Below the pieces are notes generated by a model. It was given only the letters and a program-made list of their open reading frames with translations. It was not told where the DNA came from and searched no databases. A program made the translations under genes and the position numbers. 64,000 nt of DNA from Ichthyophis bannanicus (Eukaryota > Chordata > Amphibia > Gymnophiona > Ichthyophiidae), in contig CM066043.1 of the NCBI GenBank assembly GCA_033557465.1, positions 112,644,278 through 112,708,277 of the forward strand, given 5' to 3'. Below, piece by piece: positions 10,931 through 22,655 of the stretch. Every line of letters starts with the position of its first letter. Positions within the stretch are counted from its first letter, which is position 1.

Positions 10931-12354
10931 CTGTTTCTATATTGCAAGTTAAGTGCAAGGCATTGATAAGGCAGGCAAAGGAAGAATTCGAGAAGAAGCT
11001 TGCTGCGGAAGCAAAAACGCGTAATAAAATCTTTTTCAAGTACATTCGTAGCAAAAAACCTGTGAGAGAGTCAGTTGGTCCATTAGATGATAGAGGGGTT
11101 AAAGGGGCACTAAGAGGCGACAAAGCAATAGCAGAGAGAGTGAATGAATTCTTTGCTTCGGTCTTTACTGAGGAAGATGTAGGGATGTTACCCATGACTG
11201 AAGTGGTATTTAAAGGTGCAGAAGAATTGAAGGAAATATCAATACATCGGGAAGATGTATTACAACTATTTGATAAATTCAAGAGTAGCAAATCACCTGG
11301 ACCAGATGGCATACATCCAAGGGTGTTGAAAGAACTGAAATATGAGATTGCAGACCTGCTATTAGTAATCTGTGAACTATCATTAAAATCATCTCTAATA
11401 CCTAAAGATTCGAGAATGGGCAACGCAACGCCAATTTTTAAAAAGGGTTCCAGGGATGATCTGGGAAACTACAGAACGGTGAGCCTGACATCAATACCAG
11501 GAAAAATGGTAGAAACCATCATAAAGAACAAAATTACTGAACATGTAGAAAGTCATGGCTTAAAGGGAGACAGCCAACATGGCTTTAGACAAGGAAGATC
11601 TTGTCTTACTAATCTGTTATGTTTTTTTTGAAGCTGTGAATAAACAGGTAGACAAAGGTGAGTCAGTTGATATAGTGTATTTGACTTTCAGAAAGCCTTT
11701 GACAAGGTCCCTCATCAGAGACTTTTGGCAGAACTAAAGAGTCATGGGATAGGAGGCAGTGCACTATTGTGGATCAGGAAATGGTTAAAAGATAGAAAAC
11801 AGAGGGTAGGGCTAAATGGCCAATTTTCCCAATGGAGAAAGATGAAGAGTGGTGTACCCCAGGGATTTGTGCTGGATCCGCTGCTTTTTGACATATTCAT
11901 AAATGACCTGGAAAACAGAATAACGAGTGAGGTTATCAAATTTGCAGATGACACAAAACTATTTAAAGTTGTTATAACCCAAGAGGATTTTGGAAAATTG
12001 CAAGAGGATCTTGATAAATTTGAAGACTAGGCATCAAAATGGCAGATGAAATTTAATGTGGACAAGTGCAAAGTTATTCACCTAGGGAACAACCACCCAA
12101 ACTATGGCTATATGATGCAAGGTTCCACATTAGGAACCACCACCCAGGAAAAAGATTTAGGTGTCATTGTGGATAACATGTTAAAACCCTCCACCCAGTG
12201 TACAACGGCAGCCAAGAGAGCAAATAGAATGCTAGATATCATAAGGAAAGGAATGGAAAATAAAACAAAGGATATTATAATGCCTCTGTATCGTTCCATG
12301 GTGCGGTCGCACCTTGAATATTGTGTGCAATTCTGGTCACCGTATCTTAAAAAG
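10931..12354 (+). pseudogene. CR1-1: 5'-truncated CR1 LINE, RT domain, broken
   Basis: Encodes part of CR1 ORF2, the endonuclease-RT protein that primes reverse transcription at nicked DNA. The frame from 10942 to 11631 covers the linker and RT start (KSPGPDGIHP, YRTVSLTS). A T-run frameshift near 11630 is followed by 11725-12030 with the RT active-site FADDTKLF, then a TAG and a last frame from 12046. It stops at YLKK, before the C-terminal block and 3' UTR, where a DIRS fragment begins. The endonuclease is missing through 5' truncation. Several stops and shifts show it is dead. Confidence 0.88.
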
Positions 12355-12628
12355 GAGAAGGGAGCTTCGAAGATCCCTATATCCGATAACAAAGAAGGAT
12401 AGGAGCATGAGGCATTGTAGCCTCACATTTTCTGAAGATTCAGAAAGTCCTTCCTAATTGAAATCAGGTAGGAAAAAGAAAGTATATGGAGGGCTTCAGG
12501 TGTACCTAAACTGAAGGTCATGGTACAAAAACCCCTCAACTACCACAGGGAGTGGTTGATTATGGAGAACCCTAAGTATGCTGGAACAACATGGAAAGGG
12601 ATAGAGACTATCTGTCGGGTCCGTAGGG

Positions 12629-12677
<49 letters not shown>

Positions 12678-13683
12678 CAGTCAGACAGAAACAGTATACA
12701 GACATATCTACCCACTATCATATATTGCAATACATATATATAGATATATCCATTATATATATATATGGGGACAGACATGCAGATCTCCATATACGTGTAA
12801 ACATATATACATATATGTATACATACCCATGTCCGCACATAGGGTTTGTGGAGAGAGAAAGATTCATCTAATAACAAGAAGGGAGGTACCTGCTTGAGAA
12901 GGTATTTAGAGAATCCCTACTCCCTGGTTATGAGTAGGAAAGCCAAGGGAGTTCTCTCACTGGCAAGGAGAAGTCTAGAGTCCTATAAGAACTCTAGCCC
13001 CTGAATAACCAGGAATGTAGACCTACCTGAAAAATGCAGAGGATGTTTTTTTTTTTGGGGGGGGGGGGTTTCCTTTTAATCTGCAAACAGTAAGTCTGAA
13101 TCCTTCCATAACTCCAGCAGGTAGCTGAAGAAAAAGATGCAATGAAATAAAAATACCCTATTTACCTTTTATGAGGGTAAAATGGGTATGGTGCATTCTT
13201 GTGCTCAATATGGATTACGCCCTGAAGAATTGAGGATGGAAGGAAAATACAAGACAAGGAATGTCTATACTGAAAGAAAAACCATCCCTGGTGAAGGGGT
13301 CCCCTGGAGATGTGAAGCAATCCGGGGAATTGGATAATTCTTTAGGTCTTCGCTTAAAGGCATGTGTCCTTTATTTAAGAAGGCTTTAATGGAAATGGTA
13401 AGGGCAGGGAGAACCCAGTAAGCATGACTAGGTAAAGCCCTTCCTAACCATCTGGAATTATGTGCTCTCTAACAAGGCCCCATAGTGTAGAGCTGCTCCG
13501 TAGAGATGCAGAGAGCATGTTGCAGATTAATTAGAAGAAAAAACTAGTGTTTAAGAGACAGTAGATATCCGGAACTACACTGCCAAGCCCAAGGATTGGG
13601 GAAGGCTAAGGATAGATGTTAAGGTTATGTGTCTGCAACAATAGCCAGAAAAGGTTCTTAACCCATCTGGGACCTAGTGGTAA
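12355..13683 (-). mobile_element. Internal fragment of a gag-only DIRS-A element
   Basis: Matches the noncoding body of N1 and A-mid: GATTCATCTAATAACAAGAA (12858) equals N1 near 3579, and GTGCTCTCTAACAAGG (about 13459) equals the N1 region near 4066. No ITR, ICR or gag is present, so both ends are lost. It contains TA tracts and a T-run/G-run junction near 13046-13069. It sits between two CR1 copies whose sequences overlap each other in the family consensus, so these CR1s are not two halves of one insertion. Confidence 0.7.
12629..12675. repeat. (TA)n microsatellite
   Basis: An uninterrupted TA tract of about 46 bases in the DIRS fragment. More TATATA blocks follow at 12737-12770 and near 12806. 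Confidence 0.95.
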
Positions 13684-14934
13684 ATGGTAGAAACCATCAT
13701 AAAGAACAAAATTACACAGCATGTAGATAGTCATGGCCTAATGGGAGACAGCCAACATGGCTTTAGACAAGGAAGATCTTGTCTTACTAATCTGATATGT
13801 TTTTTTGAAGGTGTGCATAAACAGGTAGACAAAGTTGAGTCGGTTGATATAGTGCATCTGGACTTTCAGAAAGCTTTTGACAAAGTCCCCCATCAGAGAC
13901 TTTTGGCGAAGCTAAAAAGTCATGGGATAGGAGGCAGTGTACTATTGTGGATCGGGAACTGGTTAAAAGATAGAAAGCAGAGGGTAGGGCTAAATGGCCA
14001 ATATTCCCAATGGAAAAAGCTGAATAGTGGAGTACCCCAGGGATCTGTACTGGGTCCGCTGCTTTTTGACATATTCATAAATGACCTGGAAAAGGGAATA
14101 ACTAGTGAGATTATCAAATTTGCAGATGACACAAAACTGTTTAAAGTTGTTAAAACCCAAGAGGATTGTGGAAAACTGCAGGAGGATCTGGATAAATTGG
14201 AAGACTGGGCATCCAAATGGCAGATGAAATTTAATGTGGACAAGTGCAAAGTTATGCACTTAGGAAAGAACAACCCACACTATAGTTACACGATGCAAGG
14301 CTCCACATTAGAAACCACCACCCAGGAAAAAGATTTAGGAGTCATTGTGGATAACCTGTTAAAACCCTCCGTCCAGTGTGCAGCGGCGGCCAAGAAAGCA
14401 AATAGAATGCTAGGTATCATAAGGAAAGGGATGGAGAACAAAACAAAGGATATTATAATGCCTCTGTATCGCTCCATGGTACGACCGCACCTTGAATATT
14501 GTGTGCAATTCTGGTCACCGTATCCTAAAAAGGACATAGCGTTATTAGAAAAAGTACAGAGAAGAGCCACCAAATTGGTGAAGGGGATGGAAGGCTACTC
14601 CTATGAAGAGAGGCTAAGAAGGTTAGGGCTCTTTAGCCTGGAGAAGAGACGGCTGAGAAGAGATATGATAGAGGTCTATAAATTAATGAATGGAGTGGAA
14701 CGGATAAACGTGGATCAATTGTTTATGCTATCAGAGTATAGAAAGACTAGGGGACATGTAATGAAGCTACAGGGTAAACAATTTAAGACAAATAAGAGAA
14801 AATATTTTTTCACTCAACGTGTAATCAAACTCTGGAATCTGTTACCGGAGGATGTAGTAAGAGCTGTTAGTATAGCTGGGTTTAAAAAATGTTTGGCCAA
14901 GTTCCTGGAGAAAAGGTCCATAAACCACTATTAA
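13684..14934 (+). CDS. CR1 ORF2, RT C-terminal part (416 codons, open)
   Basis: CR1 reverse transcriptase lacking its endonuclease and the start of RT. Visible blocks in order: [13 protein letters not shown] near residue 25, the RT motif [11 protein letters not shown] near 60, [14 protein letters not shown] near 115, the active-site FADDTKLFK near 147, then the C-terminal thumb and tail with [26 protein letters not shown] and [14 protein letters not shown], ending SINHY. The frame has no stop over 416 codons, so this copy is younger than CR1-1. It lacks a promoter and the N-terminal half and cannot be functional. Confidence 0.9.
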   Translation: MVETIIKNKITQHVDSHGLMGDSQHGFRQGRSCLTNLICFFEGVHKQVDKVESVDIVHLDFQKAFDKVPHQRLLAKLKSHGIGGSVLLWIGNWLKDRKQRVGLNGQYSQWKKLNSGVPQGSVLGPLLFDIFINDLEKGITSEIIKFADDTKLFKVVKTQEDCGKLQEDLDKLEDWASKWQMKFNVDKCKVMHLGKNNPHYSYTMQGSTLETTTQEKDLGVIVDNLLKPSVQCAAAAKKANRMLGIIRKGMENKTKDIIMPLYRSMVRPHLEYCVQFWSPYPKKDIALLEKVQRRATKLVKGMEGYSYEERLRRLGLFSLEKRRLRRDMIEVYKLMNGVERINVDQLFMLSEYRKTRGHVMKLQGKQFKTNKRKYFFTQRVIKLWNLLPEDVVRAVSIAGFKKCLAKFLEKRSINHY

Positions 14935-15107
14935 AAAGGGACCCAGGATATCAATGCTTGACCCAGTACAAGCATTGTGGAACCTGTGTCTTTGGGGATA
15001 TTGCTAGGTACGTATAACCTAGATTGGCCACTGTTGGAAACAGGATACTGGGCTTGATGGACCTCGGTCTGACCCAGTATGGCATGTCTTATGTTCTTAT
15101 GTTCATT
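13684..15107 (+). mobile_element. CR1-2: 5'-truncated CR1 LINE with intact C-terminal frame and 3' end
   Basis: Starts inside the RT domain and runs through the stop at 14934 and a 3' UTR with CTGGGCTTGATGGACCTCGG and GACCCAGTATGGC, ending in the TTCTTATG repeats typical of CR1. It abuts CR1-3 in the opposite orientation at about 15107. Confidence 0.92.
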
Positions 15108-15125
15108 GATATCCTGCGTCCCTTC

Positions 15126-16841
15126 TTAATAATGGTTTATGGACCTTTCCTCCAGGAACTTGTCCAAACCTTTTTTAAACCCAGCTACACTAACAGCATT
15201 TACTACATCCTCAGGTAACAAATTCCAGAGTTTGATTACACGTTGAGTGAAAAAATATTTTCTTTTATTAGTATTAAATAGTTTACCCTGTAGCTTCATT
15301 GCATGTCCCCTAGACTTTCTATATTCTGATAACGTAAATCGATCTACGTTTACCCGTTCCACTCCGTTCATTAATTTATAGACTTCTATCATATCTCCCC
15401 TCAGCCGTCTTTTCCAGGTTAAAGAGCCCTAACCTTTTTAGCCTTTCCTCATAGGAGTATCCTTCCATCCCCTTTACCATTTTGGTGGCTCTTCTCTGAA
15501 CCTTTTCTAATAACGCTATATCCTTTTTAAGATACGGTGACCAGAATTGCACACAATATTCAAGGTGCGGTCTCACCATGGAACGGTATAGAGGCATTAT
15601 AATATCTTTTGTTTTATTTTCCATTCCTTTCCTTATGATACCTAGCAGTCTATTTGCTCTCTTGGCTGCCGCTGCACACTGGGCAGAGGGTTTTAACATG
15701 TTATCCACAATGACGCCTAAATCCTTTTCCTGGGTGGTGGTTCTAATGTGGAACCTTGCATTGTCTAACCATAGTTTGGGTTGTTCTTCCCTAGGTGCAT
15801 AACTTTGCACTTGTCCACATTAAATTTCATCTGCCATTTTGATGCCCAATCTTCCAATTTATCAAGATCCTCTTGCAATTTTCCACAATCCTCTTGGGTT
15901 TTAACAATAAATAGTTTTGTGTCATCTGCAAATTTGATAACCTCACTCGTTATTCCACTTTCCAGGTCATTTATGAATATGTCAAAAAGCAGCGAACCCG
16001 GCACAGATCCCTGGGGTAGAGCACTATTCACATTTCTCCATTGGGAAAATTGGCCATTCAGCCCAACCCTCTGCTTTCTATCTTTTAACCAGTTCCTGAT
16101 CCACAGTAGTACACTGTCTCCTATCCCATGACTCTTTAGTTTTGCCAAAAGTCTCTGATCAGGGACCTTGTCAAAGGCTTTCTGAAAGTCTAGATACACT
16201 ATATCAACCGACTCACCTTTGTCCACCTGTTTATTCACACTTTCAAAAAAACATAACAGATTAGTAAGACAAGATTTTCCTTGTCTAAAGCCATGTTGGC
16301 TGTCTCCCATTAGGCCATGACTATCTACATGCTGAGTAATTTTATTCTTTATGATGGTTTCTACCATTTTTCCCAATACTGACGTGAGGCTCACCGGTCT
16401 GTAGTTTCCCGGATCACCCCTGGAACCCTTTTTAAAAATTGGTGTTACATTGGCGATCCTCCAATCTTCAGGTATAAGAGATGATTTTAACGATAGTTCA
16501 CAGATTACTAATAGCAGGTCTGCAATCTCATATTTCAGTTCTTTCAACACCCATGGATGTATACCATCCGGCCCAGGTGATTTGCTACTCTTCAGTTTAT
16601 CTAATAGTTGTAATATATCTTCCCGATGTATCGATATTTCCTTCAATTCTTCTGCACCTTTAAATACCACTTCAGTCATGGGTAACATCCCTACATCTTC
16701 CACAGTAAAGACCGAAGCAAAGAATTCATTCAGTCTCTCCACTATCGCCTTGTCGCCTCTTAGTGCCCCTTTAACTCCTCTATCATCTAATGGTCCAACC
16801 GACTCTCTCACAGGTTTTTTTTGCTACAAATGTACTTTAAG
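15126..16841 (-). pseudogene. CR1-3 ORF2, reverse transcriptase part
   Basis: RT domain of CR1 in three overlapping frames. 16811-15765 (348 codons) runs from SVGPLDDRGVKGALRGDKA through [28 protein letters not shown] and the active-site FADDTKLF to the [10 protein letters not shown] block. 15810-15376 holds [13 protein letters not shown], and 15392-15126 holds [14 protein letters not shown] ending SINHY. Two small frameshifts separate the frames. Confidence 0.9.
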
Positions 16842-17228
16842 ATCAGGGAATGCAGCTGATGTCATCTTGGTGTGTGGGTGGGAACCTCTCCTCACCTCAC
16901 AGACTGCCTAGCAACTGCCCTGATCACCGGCATTTAAACCACCACTCCAGAGGCGTGGCCCTTAGACGGGGTCCGTGGCGAAGGATTAAAATCATACAGA
17001 AATTGTGAGTCTATTTGTCATGACTGTAGTTTGTGAAGGTAGTCTGCTGTTCTGTTTTCTCCTATCTTAGCTATCTCTTTGTCTATCTGTCTCTCCTACT
17101 CTGTCCTATCTTATTAATGGCATTCTTTTCTTATTTTCCATAACATAAATGTAGGATTGTAAATCGCTCTGATGCTTCTTCGGCTGAGCGGTATATCAAA
17201 TGTAATAAACATAATAACATAATAATAA
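16842..17228 (+). mobile_element. SINE-like insertion with an L2-type tail inside CR1-3
   Basis: Interrupts the CR1-3 coding strand between the text for FKYIRSK and that for EAKTRNK; intact CR1 sequence at 11021-11060 shows the gap. The insert ends with TTGTAAATCGCTCTGATG, CGGTATATCAAATGTAATAA and a run of ATAATAAT, an L2-type 3' end. The head (GATCAGGGAATGCAGCTG) has no clear tRNA promoter. It is probably a short L2-mobilised element or a truncated LINE; the target duplication is unclear. Confidence 0.65.
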
Positions 17229-18474
17229 TAATAAAAAATCTTTATTTCGCGTTTTTGCTTCCGCAGCAAGCTTCTTCTCAAATTCTCCCTTTGCCTTCTT
17301 TATCAATGCCTTGCATTTGACCTGCCAGTGCTTGTGCTGTTTCCAGGTTTCGTCGTTTGGCTCTTTTTTCCATTTCCTGAAAGATGCTTTTTTGGCAACA
17401 ACAGCCTCTCTGACCTCACCTTTAAACCATGCTGGCAGTTTTTTGGACTTCCTTCCACTTTTCTTAAAGCGTGGAATACAGCTGGTCTGGGCTTCCAAGA
17501 TAGTATTTTTCAACAACACCAAAGCTTGATGTAATTCTTTAACCTTTGCAACTGCTCCTTTTAGTTTTTTCTTAACTATTTTCCTCATTTTATCATAGTC
17601 TCCCTTTCGAAAGTTAAAAGGTAGTACTGTGGATTTCCGTACTATCAATCCTCCACTAATTAAATCAAAGGCGATCATGCTATGATCACTATTGCCAAGT
17701 GGCCCCAACACCCTTATCTCTTGCACTAGATCTGGTGTTCCACTAAGGACTAGGTCTAATATGGCTTCCCCTCTGGTCGGTTCATGAACCAACAGCTCCA
17801 AGAAGCAGTCATTTATGTCATCTAGGAACTTTATCTCCCTAGCATGTCCTGACGTGACACTGGCCCAGTCGATACCGGGGTAATTGAAATCACCCATTAT
17901 TATTACTGCGCTGTAACGTCTGTTAGCTTCTTTGATTTCTTTCAGCATTTCATCATCCATTTGTTCATTCTAGCCAGCGGGTCTATAGTACAACCCCACT
18001 GCCATCGCCTTCCCCTTTTTACATGGAATTTCAATCCATAGAGATTCTACAGCAAATTTTGTTTCCTGCAAAACTTTAATCTTGTCTGACTCAATGCCCT
18101 CTCTAACAGAGCGCAACCCCTCCACCAATTTGATCAGCTCTATCATTACGATATAGTTTGTACCGAGGTATCACAGTGTCCCACTGGTTGTCCTCCTTCC
18201 ACCATGTCTCTGATATTCCAATCATATCTAACCTCTCATGTAGTGCTATATATTCTAACTCTCCCATCTTATTTTTTAGACTTCTAGCATTTGCATACAA
18301 GCATTTTAGAGACTGTATTTTATTCATATTAATTTGGCTATTGGTAGACATGAGTAATTTGGGATCTTTAAGCTCTGTCTGCTCTGTACTCGAGGGCATT
18401 TGGGCTACTTTACTCTTTTTTGGAACCTCTCTGCTTTTGGTAGTATCCTTCAAGGATATATTCTTCCGAACCAT
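17229..18474 (-). pseudogene. CR1-3 ORF2, endonuclease part
   Basis: Apurinic-type endonuclease domain of CR1. 18474-18103 carries LKCLYANARSLKNKMGEL and the active-site block ISETWW. 17960-17229 carries IIMGDFNYPGIDW (GDFN motif), EPTRGEAILDLVLSG and GNSDHSMI (SDH motif), followed by the basic linker to RT. The segment between them (18102-17961) is out of frame. All signature residues are visible, but the frame is broken. Confidence 0.88.
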
Positions 18475-18509
18475 CCACTCTTGGGCGACTGTCGGCTTTC
18501 CCCTATTAT

Positions 18510-19429
18510 CTAGTTTAAAAGCTGCTCTATCTCCTTTTTAAAGGTTAATGCCAGCAGCCTGGTTCCATCCCGGTTAAGGTGAAGCCCATCCCTTCGGAAG
18601 AGCCCATCCTTTCCCCAGAATGTACCCCAGTTCCTAACAAATCCAAACCCCTCATCTCTGCACCATTGTCTCATCCACGCATTGAGACTCCGGAGCTCTG
18701 CCTGCCTTTTGGGTCCTGCACGTGGAACGGGAAACATTTCGGAGAACGCTACCCTGGAAGTTCTGGATTTCAACTTCCTACCTAAAAGCCGAAATTTAGC
18801 CTCCAGAACCTCCCTACCACATTTTCCTATGTCATTGGTACCGACATGTACCAAGACAGCAGACTCCTCCCCAGCACTATCTAAACCTTATCTAGGTGGC
18901 GCGTGAGGTCCGCTACCTTCGCACCAGGCAGGCATGTTACCAGGCGATCCTCACGTCCACCAGCCACCCAGCTATCTACATGCCTAATGATCGAATCACC
19001 AACTATAACGGCTGTCCTAACCCTTCCCTCATGGGCACATGGCCCTGGAAATATGTCCTTGGTGCGAGAGGGTTTTACATCACCTGGAGGACAGGTCCTA
19101 GTTACAGGATCACTTCCTGCCACACCAAGGTGATGCTCTCCTGTCACGTGACCTCTCTCCTCCATGGCAACAGGGATGCTGCCAGACTGGAGGTGGGACT
19201 TCAGGACTATATCCCTGTAGGTCTCGTCTATGTACCTCTCTCTCTTTCTTATGTTTTCCAAGTCTGCTACTCTAGCCTCTAGAAAACGGACTTGTTCCCT
19301 GAGAGCAAAGAGCTCCTTGCACCTAGTGCACATGTAAGACCTCTCACCAACTGGGAGAAAATCATACATGTGACACTCAATGCAAAAGACTGGAAAGCCC
19401 CCATCTCGCTGCTGGACTGCTGTCTGCAT
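18510..19429 (-). pseudogene. CR1-3 ORF1 with SGNH/GDSL-type esterase domain, one frameshift
   Basis: CR1 ORF1, an RNA-binding and esterase-like accessory protein. N-terminal paired cysteines (FCIECH, YMCTRCKEL) form a zinc-finger-like head followed by a short coiled coil (REQVRFLEARVADLENI). The esterase blocks are clear: VIVGDSIIRH (block I serine), VHVGTNDIG (block III) and DGLHLNRDGT (catalytic Asp and His). The first frame, 19429-18881, holds the head and block I; after a frameshift near 18870, 18854-18510 holds the rest. An ORF1 esterase is established for CR1 and related LINEs. Confidence 0.88.
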
Positions 19430-19717
19430 CTTAGTTTTACGTTTTTGTTTAGATCTTTAAGTTCTTTACTTACTAAGGGTTGCTATGGATATTTATACCA
19501 TATGTCACATATGGGTGGCATCAACGTCGATGGAGCCCTTGCGGAGCATTTCCCCAGCTTTCTATGAAAGCCTTTGGGAATGCAGGCACGCATGCACGGT
19601 TCCCTTCCCGCCTAAAGGTGCCATCTTGCTCCGTCAAATGACATAGCTAAAAACAGCACACAAAAATGTAAAAATAAACTATATACAACTGCAACGCCAA
19701 GGGGAGGAGGGAGGGTT

Positions 19718-19816
19718 GTGAGGACTGATTCCTGCTGCTCCTGGAGAACACCTGTTACAGGTGAGTAACTACTCTTTCTAGAGGACCAAGCAGGAAGTCA
19801 GTCCTCATATATGGGT
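19718..19816. repeat. ICR of B1
   Basis: Reads as the reverse complement of the family B circle junction: the left-end complement (CTGCTGCTCCTGGAGAACAC, CTGTTACAGGTGAGTAACTAC) followed by the right-end complement (AGGACCAAGCAGGAAGTCAG). It preserves the left-end sequence that B1 itself has lost. Confidence 0.88.
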
Positions 19817-20000
19817 GACTCCCTAGCTCTGGGCTACCAAGGAACCCAGGCTGAAAAAGAGAACTCCCTCTAGTCCCAGCATCAAAGAAAGGCTTTTTAC
19901 TGACAGAACCTCCACCGGTAGCCCAACAGAGGGCAGGAGGGCAGGAGTTGCCTAAAAGTCTAAGAGATTCCGGAGTACTGCCTGGCCAAAAGCACTGTCC

Positions 20001-21388
20001 CTACGGGACTCTCTCCAGACAGTAATCGGCCGCAAAGGTCTGGCTGGAGGACCAAGTTGCAGCCCAGCAGATGTCCACCAATGGTACAGAGCGGAGGTGA
20101 GCCACTGAGGCAGCCATTGCCCTGACACGATGGGCCGTGACCCGACCCTGCAAAGGAAGGTCAGCCGCCCTGTAAGCCCAGGTGATACAGTCAGCTACCC
20201 AGGTGGACAAGGTACGCTTGGACACAGCCAACCCCAAATTATTAGGGTCAAAAGATATGAAGAGCTGAGGAGCTCTTCTATGTCCCTGCGTACGGTCAAG
20301 GTAGAAGGATAAGGCCCTCCTAAAGTCCAGGGTATGCAGAACTGCTTCAGCCTGGCTTGAATGGGGCCTAGGGAAGAATGTTGGAAGAACCACCTCTTGG
20401 TTAAGGTGGAAGGAGGAGACAACCTTTGGGAGGAACTTTGGATGAGTCCTGAGGACTACCCTTTTCCTATATATCCTAGTGTAAGGCCTGTCACAGACCA
20501 GGGCCTGAAGCTCACTCACTCGCCTGGCCGAGGTTAGGGCTATCAAGAAGAGTGTCTTCCAGGATAGGACGCATAGAGGGCAAGTAGCCATCGGCTCAAA
20601 AGGTGGGCGAGTCAGTTGCTGCAAGACCACATTCAACTCCCACTCAGGATCAGGAGGACGGATTGGAGGCTTGAGCAAAAGCAAGCCTCTGAGAAACCGG
20701 GACACCAAGGGGTGAACCGACAGAGAATGTCCTTCCACCAGTGAGTGGTGAGCTGCTAGAGCTGAGAGGTGGACCCGAACAGAATTGGACTTAAGTCCTT
20801 GATTGGATAAGTGCAGTAAATACTGAAGCACTACTGGTACGGTACAGGAGAAAGGATCCTCTGTACGTAGGTGACACCACACAGAAAACCTTTTCCATTT
20901 GAGAGCATAGGTTTTCCTAGTGGACTGTTTCCTAGAGGCTAGGACAACCTCCTCAACTTCAGGAGGTAGGCTCCAGGGAGCCAAAACTACCCTTGCAGCC
21001 TCCACACCATCAAATTGAGAGCTTTGAGATTGGGGTGCAGAAGGGAACCCTGATCCTGAGAGAGAAGGTCGGGTTGCAACCCCAGAGGCAGTGAAGCAGA
21101 AATGGAAACCAAGGCTGTCTTGGCCACCTGGGAGTCACCAGCAGGACCGAGACCTTGTCCTGAAGAATCTTGAACAGGGTTCGGGCCACCAAGGGCGTGG
21201 GAGGAAACGCATACAGAAGGCCCTGAGACCATGGAATCAGAAAAGCATCTGCTGCTATCCGCAGAGGATGCGGTTGCCTGGAGCAGAACTTTGGCAGCTG
21301 TTTGTTCAGTGGACTGGCAAACAGATCTATGGATGGAAGTCCTCATTTCAGGAAAATCTTCTAAACTACCAAAGGATGGAGCTGCCAC
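20001..21388 (-). pseudogene. DIRS-B1 tyrosine recombinase (ORF3), frameshifted
   Basis: Integrase of the element; it would join the circular cDNA to the target without duplicating it. The frame 21388-20987 carries the lead-in, and 21005-20001 (334 codons) the enzyme: a SAM-like N-terminal half (STRKTYALKWKRFSVWC, LLHLSNQGLKSNSVRVHLSA), then the catalytic half with ARRVSELQAL (first Arg), AHRVRAM (HxxR) and AATWSSSQ...DYCLE (Trp and the Tyr nucleophile). All catalytic residues remain. A frameshift near 20990-21000 and a lost C-terminal tail (ends ERVP) argue that it is inactive. Confidence 0.88.
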
Positions 21389-21951
21389 TCGTGGGGCTGC
21401 AGATCCTGCTCAACCTGTCGGCCAGGTAGTTTTCCTGGCTGGGGAGATACATAGCCTTGAGGAGCATGTTGTGCCGTAGAGCAAACAAGCAAAGGTCCTG
21501 TGCTTCCCGGCAAAGGAGCTTGGACCCAGTTCCGCCCTGCTTGTTCACATAAAACATGGCTACCTGGTTGTCTGTTTGAACTAGGAAAGACTGATGAGCC
21601 AGGGTTGGAGAGAAAGTTTTGAGGGCTAACCGAATAGCCCTGAGTTCCAGTAGATTGATTTGCTGTGCGGCTTCCCAAGGAGACCACAGGCCCTGGGTGC
21701 ACTTGCCTAGACAATGCGCTCCCCAGCCCTGCAGGGAGGCATCCGTGGTCAACACCACTGTGAACCCAGGAATCTGAAAAGGTACCCCTTGCAGCAGATT
21801 GGGTGTGTGAAGCCACCAGCTGAGGGAGTTCAGAAATTGTCTAGACACCCTTATCCTGTCTCTGAGGCTGCCTGTGGCCTGTGACCAGAGTCCGATGGCA
21901 CCACTCTGCAGGCCTCATATGGAGCCTGGCATTGGGGGTCACATGTACTGT
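21010..21951 (-). pseudogene. DIRS-B1 ORF2, RNase H and methyltransferase-like part
   Basis: C-terminal half of ORF2. 21848-21366 shows RNase H motifs LTTDASLQGWGAH, INLLELRAIRLAL, VQTDNQVAMFYVNKQGG and YLADRLSR. After a frameshift near 21366, the methyltransferase-like tail of DIRS ORF2 is visible at 21192-21010 (LFKILQDK, VTPRWPRQPWFP). The RT half lies beyond the L2 insertion at 22656 and up. Confidence 0.85.
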
Positions 21952-22655
21952 CTTTATCTTTATCTTTATTTACAATATTTGATTAACCGCCCAGGCCGAA
22001 GCATTAGGGCGGTGTACAATACAAAATACGGCTGCAGGAAACAAAGCTCAGAGGGAGAACGCCAACAATTGATAGGACAGGAGAGACAAATTAAGACAGA
22101 AAGGAGAAAAGGCCCAGAAGGGCAGGAGGACAAGAGAGTGGGGGAAAGGAAGGGGAAAGGGGGGATCGGCATGGGAGGGAATTATGGAGGGTGGAGGGCG
22201 AGGTTCTGCGATGGGGCACCGTCGGCAGGGAGGGGAAGATCGAAAGCCTGGCAAAAGAGGTGAGTCTTGAGCAGAGTTTTAAAGCGGGGATAAGAGGGTT
22301 CTAGACGAAGGGACCGAGGGAGTGAGTTCCAGAGGGCGGGGCCCAAGAAAAAAAAGGCGGAGTGACGTGTTAGTTCGAGGTGGGCCTGTGCAGGGGGAGG
22401 GAGAAATAGGCGGTTACCGTGGGCTGAGCGGAGGAGGCACGGGGAAGGTTGAAGATGGATGATGTCCGATAAGTATTGGGGGGTGCCGGAGTGAAGAGCT
22501 TTATGGGTGAGGATGAGTACTTTGAAGACATAACGAAATTTTAATGGAAGCCAGTGTAAGGTGATAAGGCAGGGGGATACATGGGAACGAGCTGAGGAAC
22601 CAGTGACAAGACGAGCGGCGGTATTTTGTACTAATTGGGAGGCGGCGGAGCTGAA
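21952..22655 (-). mobile_element. L2-clade LINE, 5'-truncated, inserted in DIRS-B1
   Basis: Minus-strand frame 22670-22182 encodes the C-terminal RT tail of an L2-type LINE: SQLVQNTAARLVTGS, LHWLPLKFRYVFKVL, LTHKALHSGTPQYLSD, FFLGPALWNSLPRSLR and FKTLLKTHLF. The 3' UTR runs to a short-unit tail, read on the plus strand as TCTTTATCTTTATCTTTA (21951-21968). It splits the RT-RNase H gene of B1, so it postdates that element. Confidence 0.9.

Larger units (their letters stand above)
15108..19499 (-). mobile_element. CR1-3: near full-length CR1 LINE with a SINE-like insertion
   Basis: The only CR1 here that reaches back to ORF1 and a short 5' leader (about 19430-19499). Order on the minus strand: ORF1 (19429-18510), endonuclease (18474-17229), a foreign 387-base insertion (17228-16842), then RT to the stop at 15126. 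The last 150 or so bases of 3' UTR are missing where it meets CR1-2. All frames carry at least one break. Confidence 0.9.

Noticed and set aside
12520..12897. Open frames of alternating Ile-Tyr
   Set aside because: Translation of TA microsatellites.
13046..13069. T-run/G-run junction as a regulatory element
   Set aside because: Simple homopolymer slippage inside a decayed DIRS fragment; no supporting context.
10931..15107. A single CR1 split by a DIRS fragment
   Set aside because: CR1-1 already extends well past the point where CR1-2 begins in the family consensus, so they are two insertions.
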